A stretch of 64,000 nt of DNA, taken from positions 2,170,001 through 2,234,000 of the forward strand of contig NZ_JBHTJI010000001.1 of NCBI RefSeq assembly GCF_042675665.1, read 5' to 3'. The position numbers were made by a program, and so were the translations under genes. The stretch comes from Mariniflexile jejuense. GTDB lineage: Bacteria > Bacteroidota > Bacteroidia > Flavobacteriales > Flavobacteriaceae. Positions 23,492-31,682 of this stretch are shown one piece after another. The first letter of the stretch is position 1. Each line of letters begins with the position of its first letter. The notes below the pieces were generated by a model. The model had not been told where the DNA came from. It did not search any database and worked only from the letters and a program-made list of their open reading frames with translations.

Positions 23492-26080
23492 TTAAGCAGA
23501 ATTTCTACTTGCATTAATGTTTCCAAATAAAGAACGTGTTACTATTTTTTCAAATATCTTTATTTTTTCTTCATCCTTAATTGGCTGTTTTTCCAATTCT
23601 TGAATCTTTTTAAGTGCATATTGCTGTATGGTAAGTAATGGCAATACAATAGATTCTCTAACTTCAATTGAAGCTTTTCCAGATGGTTCGTTCTCCATCA
23701 ATTGTTCGTAACCAGTAAGTTTTAGCAATAAGCTTTTGGTTGTAATATATTCGTTGTAAATAATATTCCAAAAATCGCCAAACTCTTCGTCTTTAGACAT
23801 GTATTTGGTTAAATCAAAAAACGATTTGGTTAAACTCATCATACTATTTTCCAACAAGGTTTTAAAGAATTTTGAGTTTTTGTATAACGCTTCAACTTTA
23901 TGAAACTCGCCTTTTTCTTCATATTTCTTTAATGCCGTTCCAACACCAAAAAATCCTGGTACATTTTGTTTTAATTGGCTCCATGAACCTACAAATGGAA
24001 TAGCACGTAAATCTGAAAACACTAACTTATCTGAAGTTCCTCGTTTAGATGGTCTACTTCCAATATTTGTTTTTGCATAGTATTTTAAAGTACTCATACG
24101 TTCTAAATACGGTATGAACATTGGATGACTTTTAAAATCTTTATACGCTTGGTAGCTAGTTTGAGCCAAATCGGTCATAACTGCTCTATCTTCTTCAGAC
24201 ATTGCATGATTTTTGCTTCCCAAACGATTAAACATTCCTGAACTTATTAATTGTTCTAAGTTGTATTGTGACGAATCTAAAGTTCCAAAATTAGAGCTAA
24301 TAGTTTGCCCTTGAATAGTAAGTTGTACTTCTTTATCTTCAATTTTTGGTCCTAATGATGCATAAAACTGATGTGTTTTTCCACCACCACGTGCTGGTGG
24401 TCCACCACGACCATCAAAAAATATGGCAGTTATTCCATATTTTCTAGACATTTCGGTAAGGAATTCTTTGGCGGTATAAATACCCCAGTTTGCCATTAAA
24501 TAACCACCATCTTTTGTACCATCAGAGAAACCTAGCATAATGGTTTGTTTATTTCCACGGCTTTTTAAATGTGCCATATATGCTGGATTTGTATATAACT
24601 GCTCCATAACTGCTGGTGCATTTTCTAAATCAGGAATGGTTTCAAAAAGTGGCACCACATCTACAGGTAAGTGTTCTTTAAAAGCTACAATTTTAAGCAT
24701 CGCAAAAAGTTGCATCATATTTAAAGCCGTTTGGTTGTTACTAATAATATATCTATTAGCAGCACGCTCGCCATTGCTTTCTTGTATTTCTTTAATGGCT
24801 TCAATAGTTTTTAACGTATTGAAAACCATTTCATCTTCAAAAACATTTATATCAATAGATACGTCTTTAACTTCCGATAGGATTTTTATTTGTTCAGCCT
24901 CTGATAAATCATGATAATTTTTTGGGAACGATGTGTTTCCTGTGCTTATTAAATGGTCTATAACCGTTGTAAAAACCGAATGGTGAATTCTACTATCTTG
25001 TCTAATATCTAGTGTTGCAAAATTGTATCCAAATAAATGGATTCTGTTTATTAAACTATTTATTTCTGTAACGTATAATGATTGAAAATCTTTTTCAATA
25101 AGGTTTCTAATGCTTAATAATTCTGTTAGTAATTCTTTAGCAGAAATAGCATCTGGATAATTTAAATTGATGCTATAATTGTATAAAATAGTTTCTAAAC
25201 GAATTACACGCTCTTCAACACCTCTAAAAGTAAGTTTACGTCTTAAATTTTTTAAATCGGCGTAATACTTTTTAAGTACTGCTTGTTTCAGTTTTCTAGC
25301 TACTCTAATAGTAGTATCTGGCTTTACAAATGGGTTTCCATCTCTATCGCCACCTGGCCAAAAGCCAATGTTTATTATTTCGTTATGTTTTTTTCCATCA
25401 TCATAAATATTTTGTTGGATGTAATTGTAAATTTCTCCAAATGAGTGATAAAAAACATTTTCTAAATACCAAATTAAGCTTTTTGCCTCATCATATGGCG
25501 TTGGCTTTTCATGTTTAAAGAAAGGTGTTTTTCCTAACTGTCCAAATAAATTATGAATGTTTGAAAGATTATTGTCTTTTATGGCTTGTGTTAAATCTGT
25601 AATAATTCCTAAAACAGATCCTGGATAAAATTGTGTTGGATGCGCCGTTAAAACAATACGAACCTTAAATTCTTCAAGATAACTTTGTAATTCTTCAAGA
25701 CTGTTGTTTGAAACTGCCGATTCTTTTAAGTTTCTTAAGGTACCTATCCCTTCCATATTATTAACAATAGGAAACGCAGCATCTTCAACAGCATCAAACA
25801 AAACTACTTGACGTTCAATATATTGAATAAATCTAAAAAGTAAATTTATCTGGCTTTCTGCATCGCGCCTTCCTTGGTATTTTCTAAAAAAAGTATCTAC
25901 AATGGTAGTTGGGTCATCACCGTTTGCAAATCCTTTTTTACAAGTTTCATGAAACAATGGCAACAATACACCAGTTTTTGTAATGGAATCAAAAGGTAAT
26001 GTCATAAATATACTGTTGTATATTTGGTATTTGGACAGTACACTTTGTTGGAATCGTTTTAATTTAGGTTCTACAGACAT
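23492..26080 (-). CDS. ppc: Phosphoenolpyruvate carboxylase
   Basis: Cytosolic anaplerotic enzyme (862 residues) that carboxylates PEP to oxaloacetate. The catalytic-His motif VLTAHPTQ, the GGDRDGNPFV loop, GFSDGTKDGGYLMANW and the mobile loop FFDGRGGPPARGGG are all present. The C-terminus reads NASRNSA in place of the QNTG ending typical of many PEP carboxylases. Length is near the family norm. A one-mismatch -7 box (TACTTTTA, minus strand, about 26107-26114) lies upstream. Confidence 0.97.
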   Translation of the reverse strand: MSVEPKLKRFQQSVLSKYQIYNSIFMTLPFDSITKTGVLLPLFHETCKKGFANGDDPTTIVDTFFRKYQGRRDAESQINLLFRFIQYIERQVVLFDAVEDAAFPIVNNMEGIGTLRNLKESAVSNNSLEELQSYLEEFKVRIVLTAHPTQFYPGSVLGIITDLTQAIKDNNLSNIHNLFGQLGKTPFFKHEKPTPYDEAKSLIWYLENVFYHSFGEIYNYIQQNIYDDGKKHNEIINIGFWPGGDRDGNPFVKPDTTIRVARKLKQAVLKKYYADLKNLRRKLTFRGVEERVIRLETILYNYSINLNYPDAISAKELLTELLSIRNLIEKDFQSLYVTEINSLINRIHLFGYNFATLDIRQDSRIHHSVFTTVIDHLISTGNTSFPKNYHDLSEAEQIKILSEVKDVSIDINVFEDEMVFNTLKTIEAIKEIQESNGERAANRYIISNNQTALNMMQLFAMLKIVAFKEHLPVDVVPLFETIPDLENAPAVMEQLYTNPAYMAHLKSRGNKQTIMLGFSDGTKDGGYLMANWGIYTAKEFLTEMSRKYGITAIFFDGRGGPPARGGGKTHQFYASLGPKIEDKEVQLTIQGQTISSNFGTLDSSQYNLEQLISSGMFNRLGSKNHAMSEEDRAVMTDLAQTSYQAYKDFKSHPMFIPYLERMSTLKYYAKTNIGSRPSKRGTSDKLVFSDLRAIPFVGSWSQLKQNVPGFFGVGTALKKYEEKGEFHKVEALYKNSKFFKTLLENSMMSLTKSFFDLTKYMSKDEEFGDFWNIIYNEYITTKSLLLKLTGYEQLMENEPSGKASIEVRESIVLPLLTIQQYALKKIQELEKQPIKDEEKIKIFEKIVTRSLFGNINASRNSA

Positions 26081-26298
26081 AAGGTAGTTCTATTGAAATT
26101 AACCATAAAAGTAAGGAAGCTTTAATTAAAGAAGGTAGTCAAATTTAAATTTTATTAATTTTTTTTATTTATTGAATTCTAATTATGAATAATTAAATAA
26201 ATAGGTACATAATTAAGATTGTTTATAATTACTACTCTTACCTTACCCTTACTATTTACCGTTTAAGAGTTTTTTTAAGTTTAATCGTGTTTAAAGAT

Positions 26299-26312
26299 AT
26301 GATAAATATCAT
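26299..26312 (+). promoter_or_regulatory. Dyad upstream of the 609-residue gene
   Basis: ATGATA-AA-TATCAT is a 14-base dyad with perfect 6-base arms, ending 22 bases before the -7 box at 26335, so it sits over the expected -33 region. The AT-rich sequence makes chance symmetry possible. Confidence 0.35.
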
Positions 26313-26334
26313 GTTTTACCCTAACTACAACTCC

Positions 26335-26342
26335 TATCTTCG
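26335..26342 (+). promoter_or_regulatory. -7 box of the 609-residue gene
   Basis: TATCTTCG matches TAnnTTTG with one mismatch and lies 30 bases before the ATG. The rest of the 292-base gap after ppc holds only AT-rich sequence and the dyad noted separately. Confidence 0.4.
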
Positions 26343-26372
26343 CCTTTTTTAATTTAATTAAAAATAACATCC

Positions 26373-28202
26373 ATGGCTAAAGCACATTCATTCCACATTC
26401 CTGTAATGGGTATTGGATTTACAATAGATTCTCCTTTAAAAGTAGCACAATATGGCATTGATTCTGTAATTTCTCTGGTAGATGACATTTTAATAGAAAA
26501 GCTAAGAAAAATGTACAGTGAAAAATTTCAAATACCTTATATTGAAATTACTGATAAAATTGATGATTTTAGAGCTAAAAGAATCACTTCTTACCTAAAT
26601 TTAATAAGCGACTTAGTTGATAAAAAATTTGAAAATTTGAAAAACGGTGCTTTTGAAAAAAGCGACGAATTTAAAGCATACATCAACATGTTGCCTTCAA
26701 CATCGGCCATAAAACAAGAATTTAACAAGCTTACTGAAAAAGGCTTTAATATTTCTGAAATTAAAAATTGGGTATCTCAAAACTTAATTAAAGGCAGTAT
26801 TGATGTGAATATTATGACTAAAGTTGACAAAGACAATTATATAAAAGATGAAAAATTGCCTGTTGAATATAACGATGCACATGCCGCTTTACGCGGGTTT
26901 GCTAATAGCAAATTGCAATCTTCAGTAGTATTATCAGCAGGCATGAACCCACGCTTATATGCCTATATGAGTCAATTTAATGATTTCTATCCAACCGAAA
27001 CCGGCGAATTCAAAAAGAAAATAATATTAAAAGTAAGCGATTACCGTTCGGCATTAATTCAAGGCAAATTTTTAGCCAAAAAAGGGTTATGGGTATCAGA
27101 ATACAGAATTGAATCTGGTCTAAACTGTGGCGGTCATGCATTTGCTACCGATGGCAATTTACTTGGTCCTGTTTTAGCTGAATTTAAAGAAAAACGTGAG
27201 GAATTAAGAGCTTCCATTGAAACTATGGTTAATCAGGAATTAATAAACCAAAATCGTGTAGTTCCGCAAAAACCATTGGAGCTAAAAATTTCAGCACAAG
27301 GCGGTGTTGGCACCTTTGAAGAACATGAATTTTTGCTAAATGAATATCAATTAGACGCTATAGGCTGGGGAACGCCATTTTTATTGGTACCAGAAGCCAC
27401 AACCGTTGATGAAAAAACAATAGACAAACTAATACTAGCCAAAGAAGACGATTTATACTTAAGCAATATTTCTCCGTTAGGTGTGCCATTTAATAACCTA
27501 AAAGCTAACACCAAAGATTTAGAAAAGGAAATACTTATTGAAAAAGGTCGCCCAGGAAGTTCTTGTCCAAAAAAGTTTGTAGCATTAAACAAAGAATTTA
27601 AAGAAAAAGGCGTTTGCATAGCTTCAAGAGAATACCAACATTTAAAAATAAAAGAGTTAGATGCAAAAGGACTTTCATTAAAAGAATACCAAATTGAGTG
27701 GAATAAAATAACTGAAAAATCGTGCACTTGCGTTGGTTTAGGCACTTCAGCGTTATTAGCTTATAATATAGATACTAAAACAGAAGGAGAAGGTGTTTCA
27801 ATTTGTCCTGGACCAAACATGGCATATTATTCTAAAATAATGAGTTTAAAAAATATGACAGACCATATTTATGGCAGAGACAATATGATTTCTAGAACCG
27901 ATAGACCAAACCTATTCATAAAAGAACTTGCTATCTACATTGACTATTTAAAAAATAAGTTAGAAGAAGCAAAAACAACTATGACGGCTAAAGAAGAAAA
28001 ATATCTGCAAACCTTTACTAGCAATTTAAACGAAGGCATTTTATATTACAAAACCTTGTTTTCAAATTTAAAAAATACATTTGAAAACATAAAAAATGAT
28101 GTTTTACATGAATTAGAAAACAGTGAAAAAACACTAAACACAATTCGTTTATCTATTGAAGAAATAGCAATAGTAAACCAAAACTTTCAGGCAGTTTCTT
28201 AA
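26373..28202 (+). CDS. Unrecognised 609-residue cysteine-containing protein upstream of nadA
   Basis: I do not recognise a named family. The protein opens with HIPVMGIGFTIDSPLKVAQYGIDSVISL, in the style of a TIM-barrel enzyme. The middle has a glycine turn SAQGGVGT (307-314) and GWGTPFLLVPEATTVDE (331-347), resembling the phosphate-binding end of FMN barrels such as nitronate monooxygenase or FabK; this is weak pattern similarity. Six cysteines occur in conserved-looking contexts: C252 (LNCGGH), C398 (GSSCPK), C415 (GVCIAS), C451 and C453 (SCTCVG), C478 (ICPGPN); they could bind a metal or Fe-S cluster. The C-terminal 90 residues look coiled-coil. It precedes nadA-nadB on the same strand by 213 bases. 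Confidence 0.8.
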   Translation: MAKAHSFHIPVMGIGFTIDSPLKVAQYGIDSVISLVDDILIEKLRKMYSEKFQIPYIEITDKIDDFRAKRITSYLNLISDLVDKKFENLKNGAFEKSDEFKAYINMLPSTSAIKQEFNKLTEKGFNISEIKNWVSQNLIKGSIDVNIMTKVDKDNYIKDEKLPVEYNDAHAALRGFANSKLQSSVVLSAGMNPRLYAYMSQFNDFYPTETGEFKKKIILKVSDYRSALIQGKFLAKKGLWVSEYRIESGLNCGGHAFATDGNLLGPVLAEFKEKREELRASIETMVNQELINQNRVVPQKPLELKISAQGGVGTFEEHEFLLNEYQLDAIGWGTPFLLVPEATTVDEKTIDKLILAKEDDLYLSNISPLGVPFNNLKANTKDLEKEILIEKGRPGSSCPKKFVALNKEFKEKGVCIASREYQHLKIKELDAKGLSLKEYQIEWNKITEKSCTCVGLGTSALLAYNIDTKTEGEGVSICPGPNMAYYSKIMSLKNMTDHIYGRDNMISRTDRPNLFIKELAIYIDYLKNKLEEAKTTMTAKEEKYLQTFTSNLNEGILYYKTLFSNLKNTFENIKNDVLHELENSEKTLNTIRLSIEEIAIVNQNFQAVS

Positions 28203-28415
28203 AGCTATTTTTATTACAGTTTTTATATTGTTAAATAATTAAACTTTTGTTTACAAAGAATTTAAAGAATTGATAATAATATAAAAGACCATTAATTCTA
28301 GTTCATTTTTTTAAGGATTCACATTTCAATAAAATTTTAATTAAGATATTTGTAAAATATTACGAATACCACAGGAATATTTTCTTGTGTAAAATGTTGA
28401 AGATTAATAGAATTC

Positions 28416-29342
28416 ATGGATTTAGTAAAAGAAATAAATCGTCTTAAAAAAGAGAAAAACGCTGTAATACTTGCGCATTATTACCAAGTTGCAGAAATAC
28501 AAGATATTGCAGATTATGTTGGTGATAGTTTACAATTATCGCAACAAGCAGCCGAAACTGATGCAGACATGATTGTATTTGCAGGCGTTCATTTTATGGC
28601 AGAAACCGCCAAAATTTTAAGTCCAGACAAAATAGTTGTACTACCCGATTTAAAAGCAGGTTGCTCGTTGGCCGATTCGTGTCCACCAGATGCTTTTGAG
28701 AAATTCACAAAAGCGCATCCAGACCACGTGGTTATTACTTACGTGAATTGTTCTGCTGAAATTAAAGCGTTGAGTGATATTGTTTGCACATCTTCAAATG
28801 CACTAAAAATTGTAAATTCTATTCCGAAGGAAACACCAATTATATTCGCACCCGATAAAAATTTAGGTAAATACATTATTAGCCAAACAGGACGTGACAT
28901 GTTGCTTTGGGATGGAAGTTGCATTGTACATGAAGCGTTTTCTATTGATAAATTAATTGAACTTCATAAAAAATATCCAGACCATAAAATTATTGCACAT
29001 CCAGAATCGGAAACGCATATTTTAAATACTGCAACTTATATAGGTTCTACTTCTGGAATGATAAATTTTGTTAAGCAACATCCAAAAGAAAAATTTATTG
29101 TAGCTACTGAAGCTGGTATTCTGCACAAAATGCAACAAGAAATGCCCAATACTGAATTGGTTCCTGCACCTGCTAAAGAAGATAACACTTGCGCTTGTAG
29201 CGAATGCCATTTTATGAAAATGAACACGCTTCAAAAATTATATGATTGCATGTTAAATGAATCACCTCAAATTGATGTTCCAGAAAAAATAAGAACAAGA
29301 GCATTATTACCTATTGAGCGTATGTTAGAATTATCAAAATAA
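28416..29342 (+). CDS. nadA: Quinolinate synthase
   Basis: [4Fe-4S] enzyme (308 residues) that condenses iminoaspartate with dihydroxyacetone phosphate to quinolinate in NAD synthesis. Likely cluster ligands are C83 (AGCSLADSC), C169 (DGSCIVHEAF) and one of the cysteines in the CACSEC motif (259-264). HYYQ near the N-terminus and HPES at 195-198 are family residues. The nadB start codon follows the stop after one base, so the pair is translated together. It is the short form typical of NadA proteins of about 300 residues. Confidence 0.96.
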   Translation: MDLVKEINRLKKEKNAVILAHYYQVAEIQDIADYVGDSLQLSQQAAETDADMIVFAGVHFMAETAKILSPDKIVVLPDLKAGCSLADSCPPDAFEKFTKAHPDHVVITYVNCSAEIKALSDIVCTSSNALKIVNSIPKETPIIFAPDKNLGKYIISQTGRDMLLWDGSCIVHEAFSIDKLIELHKKYPDHKIIAHPESETHILNTATYIGSTSGMINFVKQHPKEKFIVATEAGILHKMQQEMPNTELVPAPAKEDNTCACSECHFMKMNTLQKLYDCMLNESPQIDVPEKIRTRALLPIERMLELSK

Positions 29343-29343
29343 C

Positions 29344-30903
29344 ATGATTGAAACAGATTATTTAGTTATTGGTTCGGGTATTGCAGGTTTAACATTTTCA
29401 GTTAAAATAGCTGAAAAATTTCCTGAAAGAACTATTATTATTGTAACCAAAGCCAATGAAGACGAATCGAACACCAAATATGCACAAGGCGGTGTTGCTG
29501 TTGTTTTAGATACAGAAAAAGACTCTTTTAATAAACATATTGAAGATACGTTAATTGCTGGCGATGGTTTATGTGACGAAGCTGTTGTTAAGATGGTTAT
29601 TGAAGAAGGCCCAAAACGCTTAAAAGAACTTTTACTTTGGGGCGCAAATTTTGATTTGGATGCTGCTGGTGAATTTGATTTAGGTAAAGAAGGTGGACAT
29701 TCAGAATATCGCGTAGTACATCACAAAGACATTACAGGTTATGAAATTGAACGTGCATTACTAAAACGCGCACATCAATTACCAAATATTTCCATTTTAC
29801 CACACCATTTTGCTATCGATTTGGTTACAAACCATCACATTATTGATGATAACTCTAAAGTATTATCATGTTACGGTACTTATGTTTTCGACCAAAAAAC
29901 AGATAACATTTTCACCATAAAAGCTAACAGTACTTTGCTGGCTTCTGGCGGTATTGGTTGTGTTTATGGCCATACTACAAACCCTATTATTGCTACGGGC
30001 GATGGTATTGCTATGGCTTACAGAGCCAAAGCAAAAATTAAAGACATGGAATTTGTACAATTTCACCCTACAGCATTATATGAAGCAAAAGGTGAATCGT
30101 CATTCTTAATTTCTGAAGCTGTAAGAGGTTTTGGTGCGTATTTACGCAATAAATCTGGGCATCGTTTTATGTTAGATTACGATGAACGTGCCGAATTAGC
30201 CTCTAGAGATATTGTTTCCCAAAGTATTGATAGTGAATTAAAAAAATCGGGCGAATCGCATGTGTATTTAGATTGTACACATTTGGATATGACCGAGTTT
30301 AAAAAGCATTTTCCAAACATTTATAATAAGTGTTTAGAACATCATATAAAAATTGAAAGTGATTGGATTCCAGTGGTTCCTGCATCGCATTACTTATGTG
30401 GTGGTATTGAAGTTGATAAAAACGGAAGCACTAGTATTGCCAATTTATTTGCATGTGGCGAATGTACAAGAACAGGACTTCATGGCGCTAATAGATTAGC
30501 ATCAAACTCATTATTGGAAGCATTGGTTTATGCTCATAATATTTTTAAATTCCATAGTGAAAACGACTATAATGCTACCAATGTATTAATTCCAGACTGG
30601 AATGATAAAGGTACTGTAATACCAAAAGAACATATTTTGGTACAACACAATTTAAAACAAATGCAAGCTTTAATGCGTGATTATGTGGGCATTGTAAGAA
30701 GCAACAAACGTTTAAAACGTGCCATTAAGCATCTTGACTTAATTTATAGTGAAGTTGAAGAACTCTATAAAGAATCTAAAATTTCAACCTCACTTTGTGA
30801 GTTGAGAAATATGGTAAATATTGCTCATTTAATCATTAGTCATTCATTAGAACGTACTGAAAATAAAGGTGGTTATTATAACATAGATAATATAAATAAA
30901 TGA
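29344..30903 (+). CDS. nadB: L-aspartate oxidase
   Basis: FAD enzyme (519 residues) that oxidises L-aspartate to iminoaspartate, the substrate of NadA. The FAD-binding GSGIAGL is at residues 8-14; the succinate-dehydrogenase-like active-site segments are KYAQGGVAVV, EFVQFHPTALY, EAVRGFGAYL, SRDIVSQSI and CGECTRTGLHGANRLASNSLLEALV. The C-terminal helical domain is complete. It forms a tight pair with nadA. A terminator hairpin overlaps its TGA stop codon. Confidence 0.96.
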   Translation: MIETDYLVIGSGIAGLTFSVKIAEKFPERTIIIVTKANEDESNTKYAQGGVAVVLDTEKDSFNKHIEDTLIAGDGLCDEAVVKMVIEEGPKRLKELLLWGANFDLDAAGEFDLGKEGGHSEYRVVHHKDITGYEIERALLKRAHQLPNISILPHHFAIDLVTNHHIIDDNSKVLSCYGTYVFDQKTDNIFTIKANSTLLASGGIGCVYGHTTNPIIATGDGIAMAYRAKAKIKDMEFVQFHPTALYEAKGESSFLISEAVRGFGAYLRNKSGHRFMLDYDERAELASRDIVSQSIDSELKKSGESHVYLDCTHLDMTEFKKHFPNIYNKCLEHHIKIESDWIPVVPASHYLCGGIEVDKNGSTSIANLFACGECTRTGLHGANRLASNSLLEALVYAHNIFKFHSENDYNATNVLIPDWNDKGTVIPKEHILVQHNLKQMQALMRDYVGIVRSNKRLKRAIKHLDLIYSEVEELYKESKISTSLCELRNMVNIAHLIISHSLERTENKGGYYNIDNINK

Positions 30904-30931
30904 GGCTCTTAAAATACTAAAAACCTCATTT
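30898..30931 (+). terminator. Terminator of nadA-nadB
   Basis: Arms AAATGAGG and CCTCATTT (8 base pairs, 18-base loop) are followed by ATTTTTTAA. The left arm contains the nadB stop codon. Confidence 0.65.
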
Positions 30932-30949
30932 ATTTTTTAAAACAAAATA

Positions 30950-31282
30950 TTATTTTCCTAATAACAATAATTCGCTACAAACTACTTCTGTAATGTAACG
31001 TTTATTACCATCTTTATCATCATAACTACGCGAAGTTAATTTACCTTCAATAGCTACTTCTTTTCCTTTGGTTACGTATTTTTCAATTATTTGAGCCGTT
31101 TTTCCCCAGGCTACTACATTATGCCATTGCGTATCTGTAATTTTTTCGCCTTTAGCATTTGTATAGCTTTCATTTGTAGCAATATTGAATTTTGCTAATG
31201 TTTTTCCAGATTCTAAATTGATGATTTCTGGATCATTTCCTAAGTTACCAATCAACTGTACTTTGTTTTTAAGTGTGTTCAT
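30950..31282 (-). CDS. ssb: Single-stranded DNA-binding protein, short form
   Basis: An OB-fold protein of 110 residues (MNTLKNKVQLIGNLGNDPEI ... QWHNVVAWGKTAQIIEKYVTKGKEVAIEGKLTSRSY). The OB domain is complete, but the protein stops at ELLLLGK: the flexible linker and the acidic DDxPF-type tip that recruits partner proteins are missing. It is therefore probably a secondary SSB rather than the main replicative one. A one-mismatch -7 box CATCTTTG (minus strand, 31342-31349) and two 10-base direct repeats 20 bases apart lie upstream, and the transposon has inserted about 160 bases upstream of its start. Confidence 0.88.
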   Translation of the reverse strand: MNTLKNKVQLIGNLGNDPEIINLESGKTLAKFNIATNESYTNAKGEKITDTQWHNVVAWGKTAQIIEKYVTKGKEVAIEGKLTSRSYDDKDGNKRYITEVVCSELLLLGK

Positions 31283-31386
31283 AATTTTAATTTTTAATCG
31301 TTAAACAGTTAATACTATCGAGTTCTTATGTTTCGACATGGCAAAGATGCAACAGCTTTAAAATTATAATCGGTTAGTAAACGTTT

Positions 31387-31416
31387 GTGTTCGTTTGTAA
31401 ATATTTGTATTCGTTT
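31387..31416 (+). repeat. Two 10-base direct repeats upstream of ssb
   Basis: GTGTTCGTTT (31387-31396) and GTATTCGTTT (31407-31416) are 20 bases apart, two helical turns, with a partial CGTTTGT just before. This is possible regulator binding spacing in the region between ssb and the transposon. Confidence 0.4.
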
Positions 31417-31434
31417 AAATCGCTTTAAATAACT

Positions 31435-31442
31435 TAAAATAG
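31435..31442. repeat. Target-site duplication, left of the IS1595-family transposon
   Basis: TAAAATAG here is repeated exactly at 34875-34882, next to the outer bases of the two inverted repeats. Eight bases is the normal duplication size of the IS1595 family. Confidence 0.75.
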
Positions 31443-31486
31443 GGGAACTATATATAAGTTTACACTAAATTGCAAAGTTTAATTTC

Positions 31487-31510
31487 GCACTGTAAAAAGT
31501 GCTTTTTTTT
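31487..31510 (+). terminator. Plus-strand terminator inside the transposon left end
   Basis: GCACT and AGTGC pair around a 6-base loop, followed directly by eight T. It faces inward and would stop transcription entering the element from outside; no gene of its own precedes it. Confidence 0.6.
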
Positions 31511-31518
31511 AGGAAAGT

Positions 31519-31586
31519 ATTTAATTCCACAGTATCAGAATATCTGTGTGCTTCTTGCGAGTACTTTTACAAGTACAGAATTAAAT
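31519..31586. other. Possible three-way-junction structure in the transposon left end
   Basis: A closing stem ATTTAATTC (31519-31527)/GAATTAAAT (31578-31586) encloses two hairpins: CACAG/CTGTG (528-532, 544-548, extendable inward with one bulge) and GTACTT/AAGTAC (561-566, 571-576). All pairs are exact. It lies between the outer terminus and a second terminus-like sequence. It could be a structured RNA, or DNA structure used in transposition. AT content is high, so chance cannot be dismissed. Confidence 0.45.
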
Positions 31587-31593
31587 CTTTAAT

Positions 31594-31617
31594 GTTTAGG
31601 AACTTATTACACTTATC
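31594..31617 (+). repeat. Second, internal copy of the transposon terminus
   Basis: TTTAGGAACTTAT-TACAC-TTATC resembles the right end read inward (TTTAGGGACTTAT, then TACAC and TTATC after gaps of 9 and 2 bases). It stands about 150 bases inside the left inverted repeat in the same orientation as it. Confidence 0.45.
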
Positions 31618-31682
31618 AATGCCCTTTCCGTTTTCAAGGTAAGGCGTAGCCCTGACTAAACAGCTAATACTGGGTGTAAAAT

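Noticed and set aside
31387..31416. CRISPR-like array
   Set aside because: Only two short repeats with a 10-base gap, no spacers of usual size and no cas genes.
31519..31586. tRNA or tRNA-like gene
   Set aside because: The cloverleaf-like fold lacks a 7-pair acceptor stem, an anticodon arm of the right size and the T-arm consensus.
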